The notes under the pieces are model-generated. The model had not been told where the DNA came from. It saw only the letters and a list, made by a program, of their open reading frames with translations, and did not search any database. Both the position numbers and the translations under genes were made by a program. A DNA stretch of 8,967 nt. It comes from Hydrogenophaga sp. (lineage in GTDB: Bacteria > Pseudomonadota > Gammaproteobacteria > Burkholderiales > Burkholderiaceae_C). The stretch is taken from the NCBI GenBank assembly GCA_011390855.1, contig JAABRN010000493.1:1-8967 (forward strand), given 5' to 3'. Shown piece by piece: positions 1 through 6,057 of this stretch (the first letter of the stretch is position 1; each line of letters starts with the position of its first letter).

Positions 1-1
1 C

Positions 2-763
2 TTTTTTGGAGGCCCCGCACTGCTGGCCTTGCTTGGCCCAGAACGCTCCGACATTCCATGGCTGGCCCTGGCACTGGCCACTTCTGGTCTTGCGTTGAGT
101 CTGATCGTCCCCGCCAGTCAACCGGGCGGCCCGATTGACCCTTTCTCCCCTGCCCAGCCCTCAGGCGAAACCAGTCTTTGGGCCTGCATGCGCGCCTTTC
201 CGCTGTTGCCAGCCATCGGCTTTGTGGGCGGGTTCTTCGAAGCCGGTGTTTCGTCTCTATTGCCACTGCTTGGCACGGCGCTTGGCCTGGTTTCGGTGCA
301 GGCTTCCTGGCTGATGGCCGCAAGTGGCATCGCCAGCGCACTGGCCATGGTCCCCATTGGCAAGCTGGCCGACCGACAAGCCCTGTCCTCGGGGGCGGTG
401 GGTCAGCAGGGTCACGTCATCCGACTGAACCTGATGCGCCACTGCGCCCTGGCCTGCCTGTTCAGCGCACTGCTGCTGCCATTCACCGTCGCCTGGCCGT
501 GGCTGGCTTTCGCGATGGCCATGATCTGGGGAAGTGCGGGCGGCAGTCTCTACACCCTGGCCATGATCGACCTGGGCGAAGCCGCATCCCCTCGACTGAT
601 CCAGAGAACCTGTGTGCTCGTCATTGCCTACACCCTGGGTGGCATGGTCGGCCCGCTGGTGAGCGGCGCGACTCTGTCATGGACGCCGCACGTCTTGGCG
701 TTGACCTTGGCGGTGCTGTCGGCGGGCTTGTGGGGCTGCCTATGGCGGGCGACCCGGCGCTGA
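2..763 (+). CDS. MFS transporter, C-terminal part (5' end outside window)
   Basis: The frame is open from the left edge (codons from base 2 read FFGGPALLALLGPE) to TGA at 761-763, so the N-terminal part of the gene lies outside the window. The visible 253 or so residues are strongly hydrophobic, with about seven membrane segments. A loop reading IGKLADR, with a basic-acidic pair after a helix, resembles the conserved cytoplasmic loop of the major facilitator superfamily. A helix with YTLGGMVGPLVSG follows near the end, as in the last helices of 12-TM MFS proteins. The segment GGFFEAGVSSLLPLLG and the later WGSAGGSLYTL recall the YcaD-like branch, but this is a memory-based resemblance. The protein is probably a proton-coupled inner-membrane transporter of unknown substrate. 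It lies upstream of the lipoprotein genes and is separated from them by about 200 bp with its own promoter candidate, so it is probably not in their operon. Confidence 0.8.
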   Translation, partial: FFGGPALLALLGPERSDIPWLALALATSGLALSLIVPASQPGGPIDPFSPAQPSGETSLWACMRAFPLLPAIGFVGGFFEAGVSSLLPLLGTALGLVSVQASWLMAASGIASALAMVPIGKLADRQALSSGAVGQQGHVIRLNLMRHCALACLFSALLLPFTVAWPWLAFAMAMIWGSAGGSLYTLAMIDLGEAASPRLIQRTCVLVIAYTLGGMVGPLVSGATLSWTPHVLALTLAVLSAGLWGCLWRATRR

Positions 764-893
764 CCGAGGCCCCGGCAGATTACCGAACTCGAACCAGATA
801 AGCGCGCCCGGATTCGAAGGTGGCCTCAGTGCAAGCCGACCTGAGCATGCCATCACGGATCCCCCGGCCAGGTGATTTGTGCAGCGCCACCCT

Positions 894-923
894 GTGTCAA
901 TTTGTTCGAGCGCCATGTATACT
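894..923 (+). promoter_or_regulatory. Candidate sigma-70 promoter for the lipoprotein genes
   Basis: A good -10 hexamer TATACT (918-923) is preceded, after an 18-bp spacer, by GTGTCA (894-899), which matches four of six bases of the -35 consensus. The -10 starts 49 bp upstream of the ATG at 967, leaving room for a short leader. It is the only convincing promoter-like pair in the 764-966 gap; the rest of that gap shows no gene or clear hairpin. The call is by eye only. Confidence 0.5.
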
Positions 924-955
924 TTTTCGGCGCTTCAGGGACAACATAACAAATC

Positions 956-961
956 AGGAGG
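956..961 (+). promoter_or_regulatory. Strong ribosome binding site AGGAGG that fixes the start at 967
   Basis: AGGAGG lies five bases before the ATG at 967. It decides against an in-frame GTG at 820, which would add 49 residues with no signal-sequence character and place the lipoprotein signal in the middle of the protein. Confidence 0.85.
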
Positions 962-966
962 TTTTC

Positions 967-1575
967 ATGCGCGCTGCTCACATCACGCTGTGGCTGGCGG
1001 CACTTTCGCTTGCAGGATGTGCCACACAAAAGCAGACACCCGAAGAACAGACCGCTCCGAGCCAGGCAACGGTGCGCATCTGCGACAGCAGTGGTTGCTC
1101 TGACCGCTCGCGAAACTCCGCGACTTTTCAAGGCACGCCGGCTGACCCGGAAGCCGAGCGCCGCTTGCAGGCTTTGACCAGCCTGGCTGAAAACGATCCC
1201 AAAGCAGCCTACGACCTGGGCCTTCGCTTGCTCCGAGGTGATGGGGTTGATCGCAACTCGTATCAGGCCATTCAATGGATGCGCAAGGCCGGCGACGGCG
1301 GAAACACCGATGCCCAGTTTGCCCTGGGTCGGCTCTACCTCATGGGCTTCGAAGAAATGGGTTCAGACCCCCAGGAAGCCGAAGCCTGGCTCACCCGCGC
1401 TGCAGCCAATGGCCACAAAGGCGCCAGGGCGCTGTTGCCTGATGCCCAGGCAGCAAAAACAGACGAACAGGCCGCCTACCGTGTTCGCGAAAGGCACCGC
1501 ACATCCTGGGGCACCTGGTACCGCAGTCACCCGTACTACTGGTCCTGGGGAACGCGCGGCTGGTACCTGCGCTGA
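967..1575 (+). CDS. Sel1-repeat (TPR-like) lipoprotein
   Basis: 202 residues starting at the ATG behind AGGAGG. Residues 1-18 form a lipoprotein signal peptide: a basic start, a hydrophobic stretch and the lipobox L-A-G-C with Cys18 as the acylated residue. The residue after the Cys is Ala, not Asp, so by the usual Lol rule the protein should go to the outer membrane. Residues 19-65 are polar and probably disordered. About two Sel1-like repeats follow: roughly 79-112 (AAYDLGLRLLRGDGV, then AIQWMRKAGDGG) and 115-150 (AQFALGRLYLMG, then AEAWLTRAAANGH). Sel1 repeats usually mediate protein-protein contacts. The last 30 residues are unusual, rich in Trp, Tyr, Arg and His (WGTWYRSHPYYWSWG). The gene lies 78 bp upstream of a second lipoprotein gene on the same strand, probably in one transcript. 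No specific function can be assigned. Confidence 0.85.
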   Translation: MRAAHITLWLAALSLAGCATQKQTPEEQTAPSQATVRICDSSGCSDRSRNSATFQGTPADPEAERRLQALTSLAENDPKAAYDLGLRLLRGDGVDRNSYQAIQWMRKAGDGGNTDAQFALGRLYLMGFEEMGSDPQEAEAWLTRAAANGHKGARALLPDAQAAKTDEQAAYRVRERHRTSWGTWYRSHPYYWSWGTRGWYLR

Positions 1576-1653
1576 CACCGTTTCATTCGCTTCCTCTGAT
1601 CCAGGCGCCGTCTGGGCTTTACCGTTCTCTCATCAGCAACTGAAGGCAATTTC

Positions 1654-2499
1654 ATGTCCAACATCCATTTTTCATTCCGCTGGGCTGCATTGGCAGCCTC
1701 CTTGGCCCTGGCCGGCTGTGTGACGCCAGGCGGCGGCCACATCAGCACCGGCGGTGGTGGCGCGGCCACCGCAGCCACCGGTGCAGCGGGTGGCGCCACC
1801 AGCGTGAATGCCAACTCCACGCTGCAGCGCTGCGACGAACCACTGGGCACGTTGGCGGTGGATGATGGTCGCGGCAAGGAGTGGTATGGCAGCTTTGGCC
1901 GCGAAACCCAGGTCACCACCATCGAGCCCCTGATCCGTCTGGCCGTGCAGCAATCGAACTGCTTCGTGATCACCGCCGTGGGCAATGCCCGAACCGACAG
2001 CCGCCTCACATCCATCACCGACCGCCAGCGCAATTCCGGCGAGTTCCGCGCGGGCTCGAACCAGCAAAAGGGCCAGCGCGTGGCCGCCGACTACTACCTG
2101 GAGCCCGCCGTCATCATCGACAACGACTCAACAGGCGCATTGGGCGGCGCATTGGGCGGACTGCTCGGTAGTCGCAACCGCAACCTGGCCGTTATCGCCG
2201 GCGGCCTCGAAAGCAAGGCTTCGGTCGTGACCATGACGCTGCTGGATATCCGTTCAGGTGTGCAGATCGCCATTTCCGAAGGCAACGCCACCGCCACCAA
2301 CTACGGTGCCGCACTGGGCGCCTTCGGACCTAGTGCTGGGGGTACGCTGGGTGGGTTCTCGCGCACCCCGGCAGGCAAAGCCACCGTGGCGGCGTTCACC
2401 GATGCCTACAACAACATGGTGATTTCGCTGCGCAACTACAAGGCACAAGAGGTCAAAGGCGGCCTGGGCCGGGGCGGTCAGCTCCGCGTGGGGCAGTAG
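1654..2499 (+). CDS. CsgG/HfaB-family outer-membrane lipoprotein
   Basis: 281 residues. The signal peptide ends in the lipobox L-A-G-C with Cys22, followed by Val, predicting outer-membrane sorting. A low-complexity Gly/Ala/Thr linker spans about 26-50. The body (60-265) has the order seen in CsgG-like proteins: a first strand LGTLAVDD, a helix with EPLIRLAVQQSNCFVIT, then R-rich DRQRNSGEFRAGSN, then ADYYLEPAVI, a Gly-rich segment (160-172, GALGGALGGLLG), a strand VVTMTLLDIRSGVQI and a final helix AFTDAYNNMVISLRNYK. CsgG is the curli secretion pore; related proteins often have other or unknown envelope roles. No csgA, csgB, csgE or csgF-like gene is visible, so a curli role is not supported. 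The ATG at 1654 is chosen because it places the signal peptide at the N-terminus. A purine-rich GAAGG lies shortly upstream. TAG at 2497-2499 is directly followed by a repeat element. Confidence 0.75.
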   Translation: MSNIHFSFRWAALAASLALAGCVTPGGGHISTGGGGAATAATGAAGGATSVNANSTLQRCDEPLGTLAVDDGRGKEWYGSFGRETQVTTIEPLIRLAVQQSNCFVITAVGNARTDSRLTSITDRQRNSGEFRAGSNQQKGQRVAADYYLEPAVIIDNDSTGALGGALGGLLGSRNRNLAVIAGGLESKASVVTMTLLDIRSGVQIAISEGNATATNYGAALGAFGPSAGGTLGGFSRTPAGKATVAAFTDAYNNMVISLRNYKAQEVKGGLGRGGQLRVGQ

Positions 2500-2500
2500 A

Positions 2501-2600
2501 GAACGCCCCCCTGCGCCGCTGACGCGGCTTCCCCCCTCTCTGGCGCGCCTGTGGCGCTTGGAAGGGGGACGATGCCCTTGGGCCGGCAAAGCCGGACCCT
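2501..2600 (+). repeat. Structured intergenic repeat, copy 1
   Basis: This stretch of about 100 bp recurs as an inverted copy at 2766-2865, with about 80% identity by eye. It starts one base after the csgG-like stop codon. It contains three hairpins: GCCGC/GCGGC around TGAC (2515-2528); C-run/G-run arms (2531-2538 with 2561-2568) enclosing GCGCC/GGCGC (2545-2557); and CCGGC/GCCGG around AAA near 2583-2595. All three are kept in the other copy. It looks like a member of a dispersed repeat family; the family name is not known to me. Confidence 0.8.
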
Positions 2601-2641
2601 CGGCATCTGCTGGAGGCTGGGGTGGCACCACGGCCAGCGAC

Positions 2642-2665
2642 AAAGGCCCGCGAGGGGCCTTTTTT
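2642..2665 (+). terminator. Rho-independent terminator of the lipoprotein transcript
   Basis: AAAGGCCC (2642-2649) pairs perfectly with GGGCCTTT (2655-2662) around the loop GCGAG and continues into a T-run ending at 2665. The T-tract lies on the + side, so it should stop transcription coming from the csgG-like gene. In the other direction the tract is only three T, so it is weaker against transcripts from parB. Confidence 0.85.
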
Positions 2666-2765
2666 CATTGTGCGAAGCAATCGGAGATCGAGCTGCCCTC
2701 TTCATGGGGCTGGCAGGAGTGCAGCATTAGCCTCCGGCGCGAAGTGCCTTCATTCCAGGGGCAGC

Positions 2766-2865
2766 AAGGGACGGCTCCGCCGGCCCAAGATGCCGTCCCC
2801 CCTCGAAGCGCCTTCAGGCGCGCTACGGAGGGGGGAAGCTGCGTCAGCAGCGCAGGGGGGAGTTC
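2766..2865 (-). repeat. Structured intergenic repeat, copy 2 (inverted; overlaps parB 3' end)
   Basis: This is the reverse-complement copy of the element at 2501-2600. Read on the - strand it begins GAACTCCCCCCTGCG, against GAACGCCCCCCTGCG in copy 1. Its first hairpin is GCTGC/GCAGC around TGAC (2838-2851), where copy 1 has GCCGC/GCGGC: one base pair changed on both sides. The C-run/G-run hairpin (about 2797-2804 with 2828-2835) and the GCGCC/GGCGC hairpin inside it are also kept. The parB reading frame runs 22 bases into the element and stops at TGA (2846-2844), inside the first hairpin loop. The region 2601-2765 between the copies holds only the terminator as a recognisable feature. Confidence 0.8.
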
Positions 2866-3782
2866 CTTAGCTTTTCGATCAATCCATTCAGCTCATCGAG
2901 CGACCCGAACTGGATGGCCAGCTCGCCCTGCTCTTCCAACCGGCCGTGGCGCTTGACGCGCTTCTTCACCCGCACTTCCACGTCGGCGGTGAGGAGGTCT
3001 GACAGCTCTTCTTCCACGCGCTTGATGTCGCGTGACTTGTCTTTCTTGAGCTTTTGCGGTGCCAGCGCGAATTCGGCGCCCAGCTTTCTGACCAGGCTTT
3101 CTGCTTCGCGCACCGACATTTTTTTGGCTGCAATCTGGTTGCCTGCCGTGATCTGGTGGACTTTGTCCAGGGCAAGCAACGCGCGGGCATGGCCCATGTC
3201 GAGGTCACCAGCCATGAGCATGGTCTGTACGGGCTCAGCCAGTTGCAGCAAGCGCAGCAAATTGCTGGCGGCGCTGCGAGAGCGGCCCACGGCCTGCGCC
3301 GCCTGTTCGTGAGTGAGTCCAAACTCCTTCACCAGGCGCTGTAGACCCTGGGCTTCTTCCAGTGGATTCAGGTCTTCACGCTGAATGTTCTCGATCAAGG
3401 CCATGGCTGCAGCGGCTTCGTCGGGTACGTCGCGCACCAGCACCGGCACACTGTCCAGCCCCGCCAGGCGGGACGCTCGGAAACGGCGTTCGCCAGCAAT
3501 GATCTCGTATTTGCCGGCGTTGGCGCCAGCCGCGAGCTTGCGCACCAGGATAGGCTGCATGATGCCCTGGGCCTTGATGGACTCGGCGAGTTCGTACAGC
3601 GCGCCTTCGTCCATGCGGGTGCGTGGCTGGTACACGCCTGGTACCAGCTCCGTCAGCGCGAGGACGGTCGGTGTGGCGTTGCGCTCGTTTTCCTGGGCGT
3701 CGGGCGATGCGGCTTCTGCCACTTTGGGGCCCAGCAAGGCTTCGAGTCCGCGGCCAAGGCCTTTGGGTTTTTTGGTGACCAT
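2844..3782 (-). CDS. parB: Chromosome partitioning protein ParB (CTPase/centromere-binding)
   Basis: 312 residues. ParB binds parS, loads as a CTP-dependent sliding clamp, spreads along DNA and stimulates ParA to move sister origins apart. The N-terminus carries the conserved KGLGRGLEALLG (7-18), which in the family contacts ParA. The CTP-binding part spans about 41-135, with QPR (52-54), GERRFR (97-102) and ENIQREDLNP (131-140). The helix-turn-helix that reads parS lies at about 155-180 (LTHEQAAQAVGRSRSAASNLL). The C-terminal dimerisation part covers about 257-305, with SLDELNGLIEKLR as the last conserved helix. The last six residues (307-312, NSPLRC) are encoded by an intergenic repeat and are probably not ancestral. 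The start is the ATG at 3782-3780; the ribosome site is weak (GGA), so translation may depend on coupling with the small gene that ends 13 bp upstream. Four matching parS sites lie in the window. Confidence 0.97.
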   Translation of the reverse strand: MVTKKPKGLGRGLEALLGPKVAEAASPDAQENERNATPTVLALTELVPGVYQPRTRMDEGALYELAESIKAQGIMQPILVRKLAAGANAGKYEIIAGERRFRASRLAGLDSVPVLVRDVPDEAAAAMALIENIQREDLNPLEEAQGLQRLVKEFGLTHEQAAQAVGRSRSAASNLLRLLQLAEPVQTMLMAGDLDMGHARALLALDKVHQITAGNQIAAKKMSVREAESLVRKLGAEFALAPQKLKKDKSRDIKRVEEELSDLLTADVEVRVKKRVKRHGRLEEQGELAIQFGSLDELNGLIEKLRNSPLRC

Positions 3783-3795
3783 GGGTCCAGTCTCG

Positions 3796-3960
3796 TTATG
3801 AAGGAGTGACCAGCGTCAAGCTGGCATGAAAAAGTTGAAGCTGGGTGTCCGGAAGCGAGGCCCCCTGCAAGGCGGCCACCCCGGCAAATGCCAGCGCAAA
3901 GAATACACAGAGGTAAAAAACCACCCTCCACCGCGTCCCCGCAAGCGCACGTAGGGGCAT
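3796..3960 (-). CDS. Small predicted single-pass membrane protein (54 aa), unknown function
   Basis: This ORF fills the gap between the hydrolase and parB. The ATG at 3960-3958 lies four bases after the hydrolase stop, with GGTGGG (part of the hydrolase end) as a possible ribosome site. The TAA (3798-3796) is 13 bp before parB. The 54 residues begin with a basic stretch (MPLRALAGTRWR), then a hydrophobic helix at about 13-31 (VVFYLCVFFALAFAGVAAL), then a polar tail ending TLVTPS. By the positive-inside rule the N-terminus should be cytoplasmic. No family is recognised. Tight spacing on both sides and a clean membrane segment favour a real gene, but a chance frame cannot be excluded; the same frame is open far upstream inside the hydrolase gene. 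Confidence 0.5.
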   Translation of the reverse strand: MPLRALAGTRWRVVFYLCVFFALAFAGVAALQGASLPDTQLQLFHASLTLVTPS

Positions 3961-3964
3961 TCGG

Positions 3965-4504
3965 CTACCCACCGGCCAGCTCGGCCAGCAGTTCCTGACC
4001 TTCCGCCCAATCACCCAACCCCGACTCGGCGTTGATGTGCCCCGCTCGCCCGCGGTCGATGAAGCGCGACCCCCACGCTGCAGCGAACGCCTGCGCGCGT
4101 TCAAAGCTGCAATACGGATCGTCGCGGCTGCCAACCAGCACACTGGCGAAAGGCAGGGTCTGCATGTGAATAGGTGACCAGCTCGGCAGCAGTGGGCGCA
4201 TCTCTTCGCGCTCTGCATCGCCTGGCGCCACCAGCAGGGCGGCCTTCACAAGGGCCCTGTTCTTCGAGTGCGCCGCCCAGGCCGCCACATGCAGGCACCC
4301 CAGGCTGTGGGCCACCAGCACCGCTGGTTCGTCACAGGCCAGCAAAACCTCCTCCAACTGCGCGATCCAGTCGCCACGACGCGGGCGCATCCAGTCGTGC
4401 TGGTCAACGCGCCGGTAGCCGTGCTCGGCCTCCCAGAGGCTTTGCCAATGGTCCGGTCCGCTGTTCTGCCAGCCGGGCAAGATCAGGACGTTGTGAGGTT
4501 TCAC
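3965..4504 (-). CDS. RBBP9/YdeN-family serine hydrolase (alpha/beta hydrolase)
   Basis: 179 residues from a GTG start. The family hallmarks are clear: N-terminal VLILPGWQNSGPDHWQ, a nucleophile elbow V-A-H-S-L-G with Ser67, the acid in GSRDDPY (Asp128 or Asp129) and the histidine in GHINAESGLGDW (His156). This is the complete catalytic triad of RBBP9/YdeN-type small alpha/beta hydrolases, which are cytosolic and about 180 residues long; the natural substrate is usually unknown. Start choice: upstream in-frame codons run through parA and do not look like hydrolase sequence; GTG at 4504-4502 gives MKPHNVLILPGW, with AGG nine bases upstream. TTG at 4513-4511 is an alternative. The GTG lies inside a parS site, 16 bp after the parA stop. 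Its place between parA and parB gives it the expression of the segregation genes, but a role in segregation is not shown. Confidence 0.88.
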   Translation of the reverse strand: MKPHNVLILPGWQNSGPDHWQSLWEAEHGYRRVDQHDWMRPRRGDWIAQLEEVLLACDEPAVLVAHSLGCLHVAAWAAHSKNRALVKAALLVAPGDAEREEMRPLLPSWSPIHMQTLPFASVLVGSRDDPYCSFERAQAFAAAWGSRFIDRGRAGHINAESGLGDWAEGQELLAELAGG

Positions 4505-4512
4505 GTGAAACA
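4497..4512. promoter_or_regulatory. parS: parS site (15/16) between parA and the hydrolase gene
   Basis: GGTTTCACGTGAAACA matches the bacterial parS consensus TGTTNCACGTGAAACA at all but the first base and keeps the full CACGTG core. It starts nine bases downstream of the parA stop and contains the probable GTG start codon of the next gene. ParB bound here would sit over the start region of the hydrolase, inside the transcript that also encodes ParB. Confidence 0.92.
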
Positions 4513-4520
4513 ACCTGCCA

Positions 4521-5291
4521 CTACATCTTCTGGATCCGCTCGACCATTTCAGCAGCGAAGCCGATGAAGGCCTGGCTTCCGCGAGCCGAGGGGTCAAACA
4601 CCACGCCAGGCAAGCCATAGCTGGGCGCCTCGGCCAGTCGCACGTTACGCGGGATCACGGTGTCGAACACCTTCTCGCCAAAGTGTGCTTTGAGCTGATC
4701 GCTCACCTGCGACTGCAAGGTGATGCGGGGGTCGAACATCACGCGCAACAGGCCAATGATCTGCAGATCCTTGTTGAGGTTGGCGTGCACCTGTTTGATG
4801 GTGTTGACCAGATCGGTGAGGCCCTCCAGCGCAAAGTATTCGCACTGCATGGGCACGATCACACCATGCGCCGAGCACAGGCCATTGAGTGTCAGCATGC
4901 TCAGGCTGGGGGGGCAGTCGATCAGCACGAAGTCATACTCGACATCCACCTCGGCCAGCGCCTGCTTGAGCCGCCGTTCACGGCGCTCCACATCCACCAG
5001 CTCCACTTCTGCACCGGCCAGTTCGCGGTTCGCCCCCAGCACGTGGTAGCCGCATTTCTCCGAATACACGGCAGCCTCGCTCACCAGGGCAGATTCCAGC
5101 AGCACGTCGTAGACCGACAGGGCCATGCTGCGCTTGTCCACCCCAGAGCCCATGGTGGCATTGCCCTGGGGGTCCAGGTCCACCATCAGCACGCGCTGAC
5201 CGATTCTGGCCAGTCCGGCGGCCAGATTCACGGTGGTGGTGGTCTTCCCCACACCACCCTTCTGATTGGCAATACAAAAGATCTTGGCCAT
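4521..5291 (-). CDS. parA: Chromosome partitioning ATPase ParA (Soj type)
   Basis: 256 residues. ParA is a deviant Walker-type ATPase that binds the nucleoid as an ATP dimer and is released by ParB-parS, which moves the origin region. The deviant Walker A motif KGGVGKTT is at 11-18, with the signature lysine Lys11; Walker A' is at VDLDPQGN (37-44) and Walker B at FVLIDCPP (121-128). The C-terminal part carries VRLAEAPSYGLP (217-228), typical of chromosomal ParA/Soj. There is no N-terminal helix-turn-helix, unlike plasmid type Ia ParA. The ATG at 5291 gives the standard MAKIFCIANQKGG start, with a GGGGG tract eight bases upstream. In-frame extension up to 5411 adds 40 residues without family character. 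The start overlaps by one base the stop of a 29-codon ORF (TGATG), suggesting translational coupling. Confidence 0.97.
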   Translation of the reverse strand: MAKIFCIANQKGGVGKTTTTVNLAAGLARIGQRVLMVDLDPQGNATMGSGVDKRSMALSVYDVLLESALVSEAAVYSEKCGYHVLGANRELAGAEVELVDVERRERRLKQALAEVDVEYDFVLIDCPPSLSMLTLNGLCSAHGVIVPMQCEYFALEGLTDLVNTIKQVHANLNKDLQIIGLLRVMFDPRITLQSQVSDQLKAHFGEKVFDTVIPRNVRLAEAPSYGLPGVVFDPSARGSQAFIGFAAEMVERIQKM

Positions 5292-5380
5292 CAGTTCAAC
5301 CCCCGCCCTTCGCAGCCCGCCACATTCGCGCCCGAACTGGTGTTGGATGTATCCAGCGTGTGCAATGCCTGCTCGCTCAT
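5291..5380 (-). CDS. Possible 29-codon ORF bridging lysE-type gene and parA
   Basis: An ATG (5380-5378) overlaps the exporter stop as ATGA, and the frame runs 29 codons to a TGA (5293-5291) that overlaps the parA start as TGATG. The peptide begins MSEQALHTLDTSNTSSGANV and continues polar to its end, with no membrane segment and no known motif. Overlaps at both ends are what a real coupled leader ORF would show. They would bring a terminating ribosome onto the parA start. It could also be the decayed remnant of a longer gene, or chance, since a frame this short is statistically weak. Confidence 0.35.
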   Translation of the reverse strand: MSEQALHTLDTSNTSSGANVAGCEGRGLN

Positions 5381-5991
5381 TTTGAAAGCGCCAGTTTGAT
5401 ACCGAAACCAACCAGGAAGATGCCGGCGATTTTTTCGAGGATGCGGCTGATCACCGGCCTGGCGCGCATGCGCTCCGCCAGAAAGTGGGTAAGCAGCACA
5501 GCCGTCAGGCCATAGAAGAAGGTCAGTACAGCCACGGTGGCCGCCATGGCCGCAAAGGTGATCAACCCCTGATGCCTCACCGGGTCAACAAACAAAGGGA
5601 AGAACGCCATGTAAAACACGATGGCCTTGGGGTTGAGCACGGTGATGGTCAACGCCTGCTGAAAGTACTGGCGGGGGCGGATATTGAGCACAGGCGCGTC
5701 GCCGGGCTTGGCGGTCAGCATCTTGAAGCCCAGCCAGGCAAGGTATGCGGCACCCAGCCACTGCACGGCGTTGAAAGCCGCAGGGTAAGTGGTCAGTAGC
5801 GCTGCCACACCGGCCACCGCCATCCACATCAGCACCTGATCACCCGCCATCACCCCCAGGGTCGCAGCCAGCCCGCCACGCACACCACCCTTGCCGGTGG
5901 AAGTGATCAGGGCCAGATTGCCCGGGCCGGGGATGGCCAGAAACACGACGATGGCGACGACAAAAGCGCCGTAGTCAGCAACACCCAGCAT
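5377..5991 (-). CDS. LysE/RhtB-family amino-acid exporter
   Basis: 204 residues, the usual length of the family. These are inner-membrane exporters with about six helices that remove amino acids or related small metabolites. Visible hallmarks: an N-terminal helix ending in PGPGN (21-25), a Gly-rich stretch GGVRGGLAATLGVMAGD (35-51), the aromatic AAYLAWLGFKML (81-92), and NPKAIVFYMAFFPLFV (120-135), the family's characteristic mid-protein segment. The last helix ends at IKLALSK. The ATG at 5991 has GGGGG six bases upstream. The gene sits between rsmG and parA on the same strand, 66 bp after rsmG, which is the largest gap in the operon. It has no obvious link to segregation and looks like an insertion into the usual gid-par order. 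The substrate cannot be told from sequence. Confidence 0.92.
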   Translation of the reverse strand: MLGVADYGAFVVAIVVFLAIPGPGNLALITSTGKGGVRGGLAATLGVMAGDQVLMWMAVAGVAALLTTYPAAFNAVQWLGAAYLAWLGFKMLTAKPGDAPVLNIRPRQYFQQALTITVLNPKAIVFYMAFFPLFVDPVRHQGLITFAAMAATVAVLTFFYGLTAVLLTHFLAERMRARPVISRILEKIAGIFLVGFGIKLALSK

Positions 5992-6057
5992 GGAATGCCC
6001 CCAAAAGTGAAGGGTCGAGTTTACGTGAAGGGCTGGCGGTTGATCTGCGTGTGACGA

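Noticed and set aside
178..801. Long + strand ORF in a second frame within the MFS gene
   Set aside because: It is rich in Arg, Gly, His and Pro, as out-of-frame GC-rich sequence usually is, and overlaps a clearly real membrane protein.
764..830. tRNA or tRNA remnant (GGATTCGAA and ACTCGAACC look like T-arm pieces)
   Set aside because: The bases next to the loop do not pair as a T-stem, and no acceptor or anticodon arm can be drawn at normal distances.
820..966. GTG start at 820 for the Sel1 lipoprotein
   Set aside because: It would bury the lipoprotein signal peptide, while the ATG at 967 has AGGAGG at ideal spacing.
5036..5049. CACGTG core inside parA as a parS site
   Set aside because: Only the central six bases fit; the flanks do not match parS.
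4683..5399. 238-codon + strand ORF opposite parA
   Set aside because: It is antisense to a fully recognisable ParA, has a His/Gln-rich composition and no family character.
5292..5411. 40-residue N-terminal extension of ParA
   Set aside because: It needs a non-ATG start and would overlap the exporter end; the MAKIFCIANQKGG start is standard for the family.
6024..6035. GTTTACGTGAAG as a fifth parS site
   Set aside because: Aligned on the ACGT core it matches only about nine of 16 consensus positions and lacks the CACGTG core.
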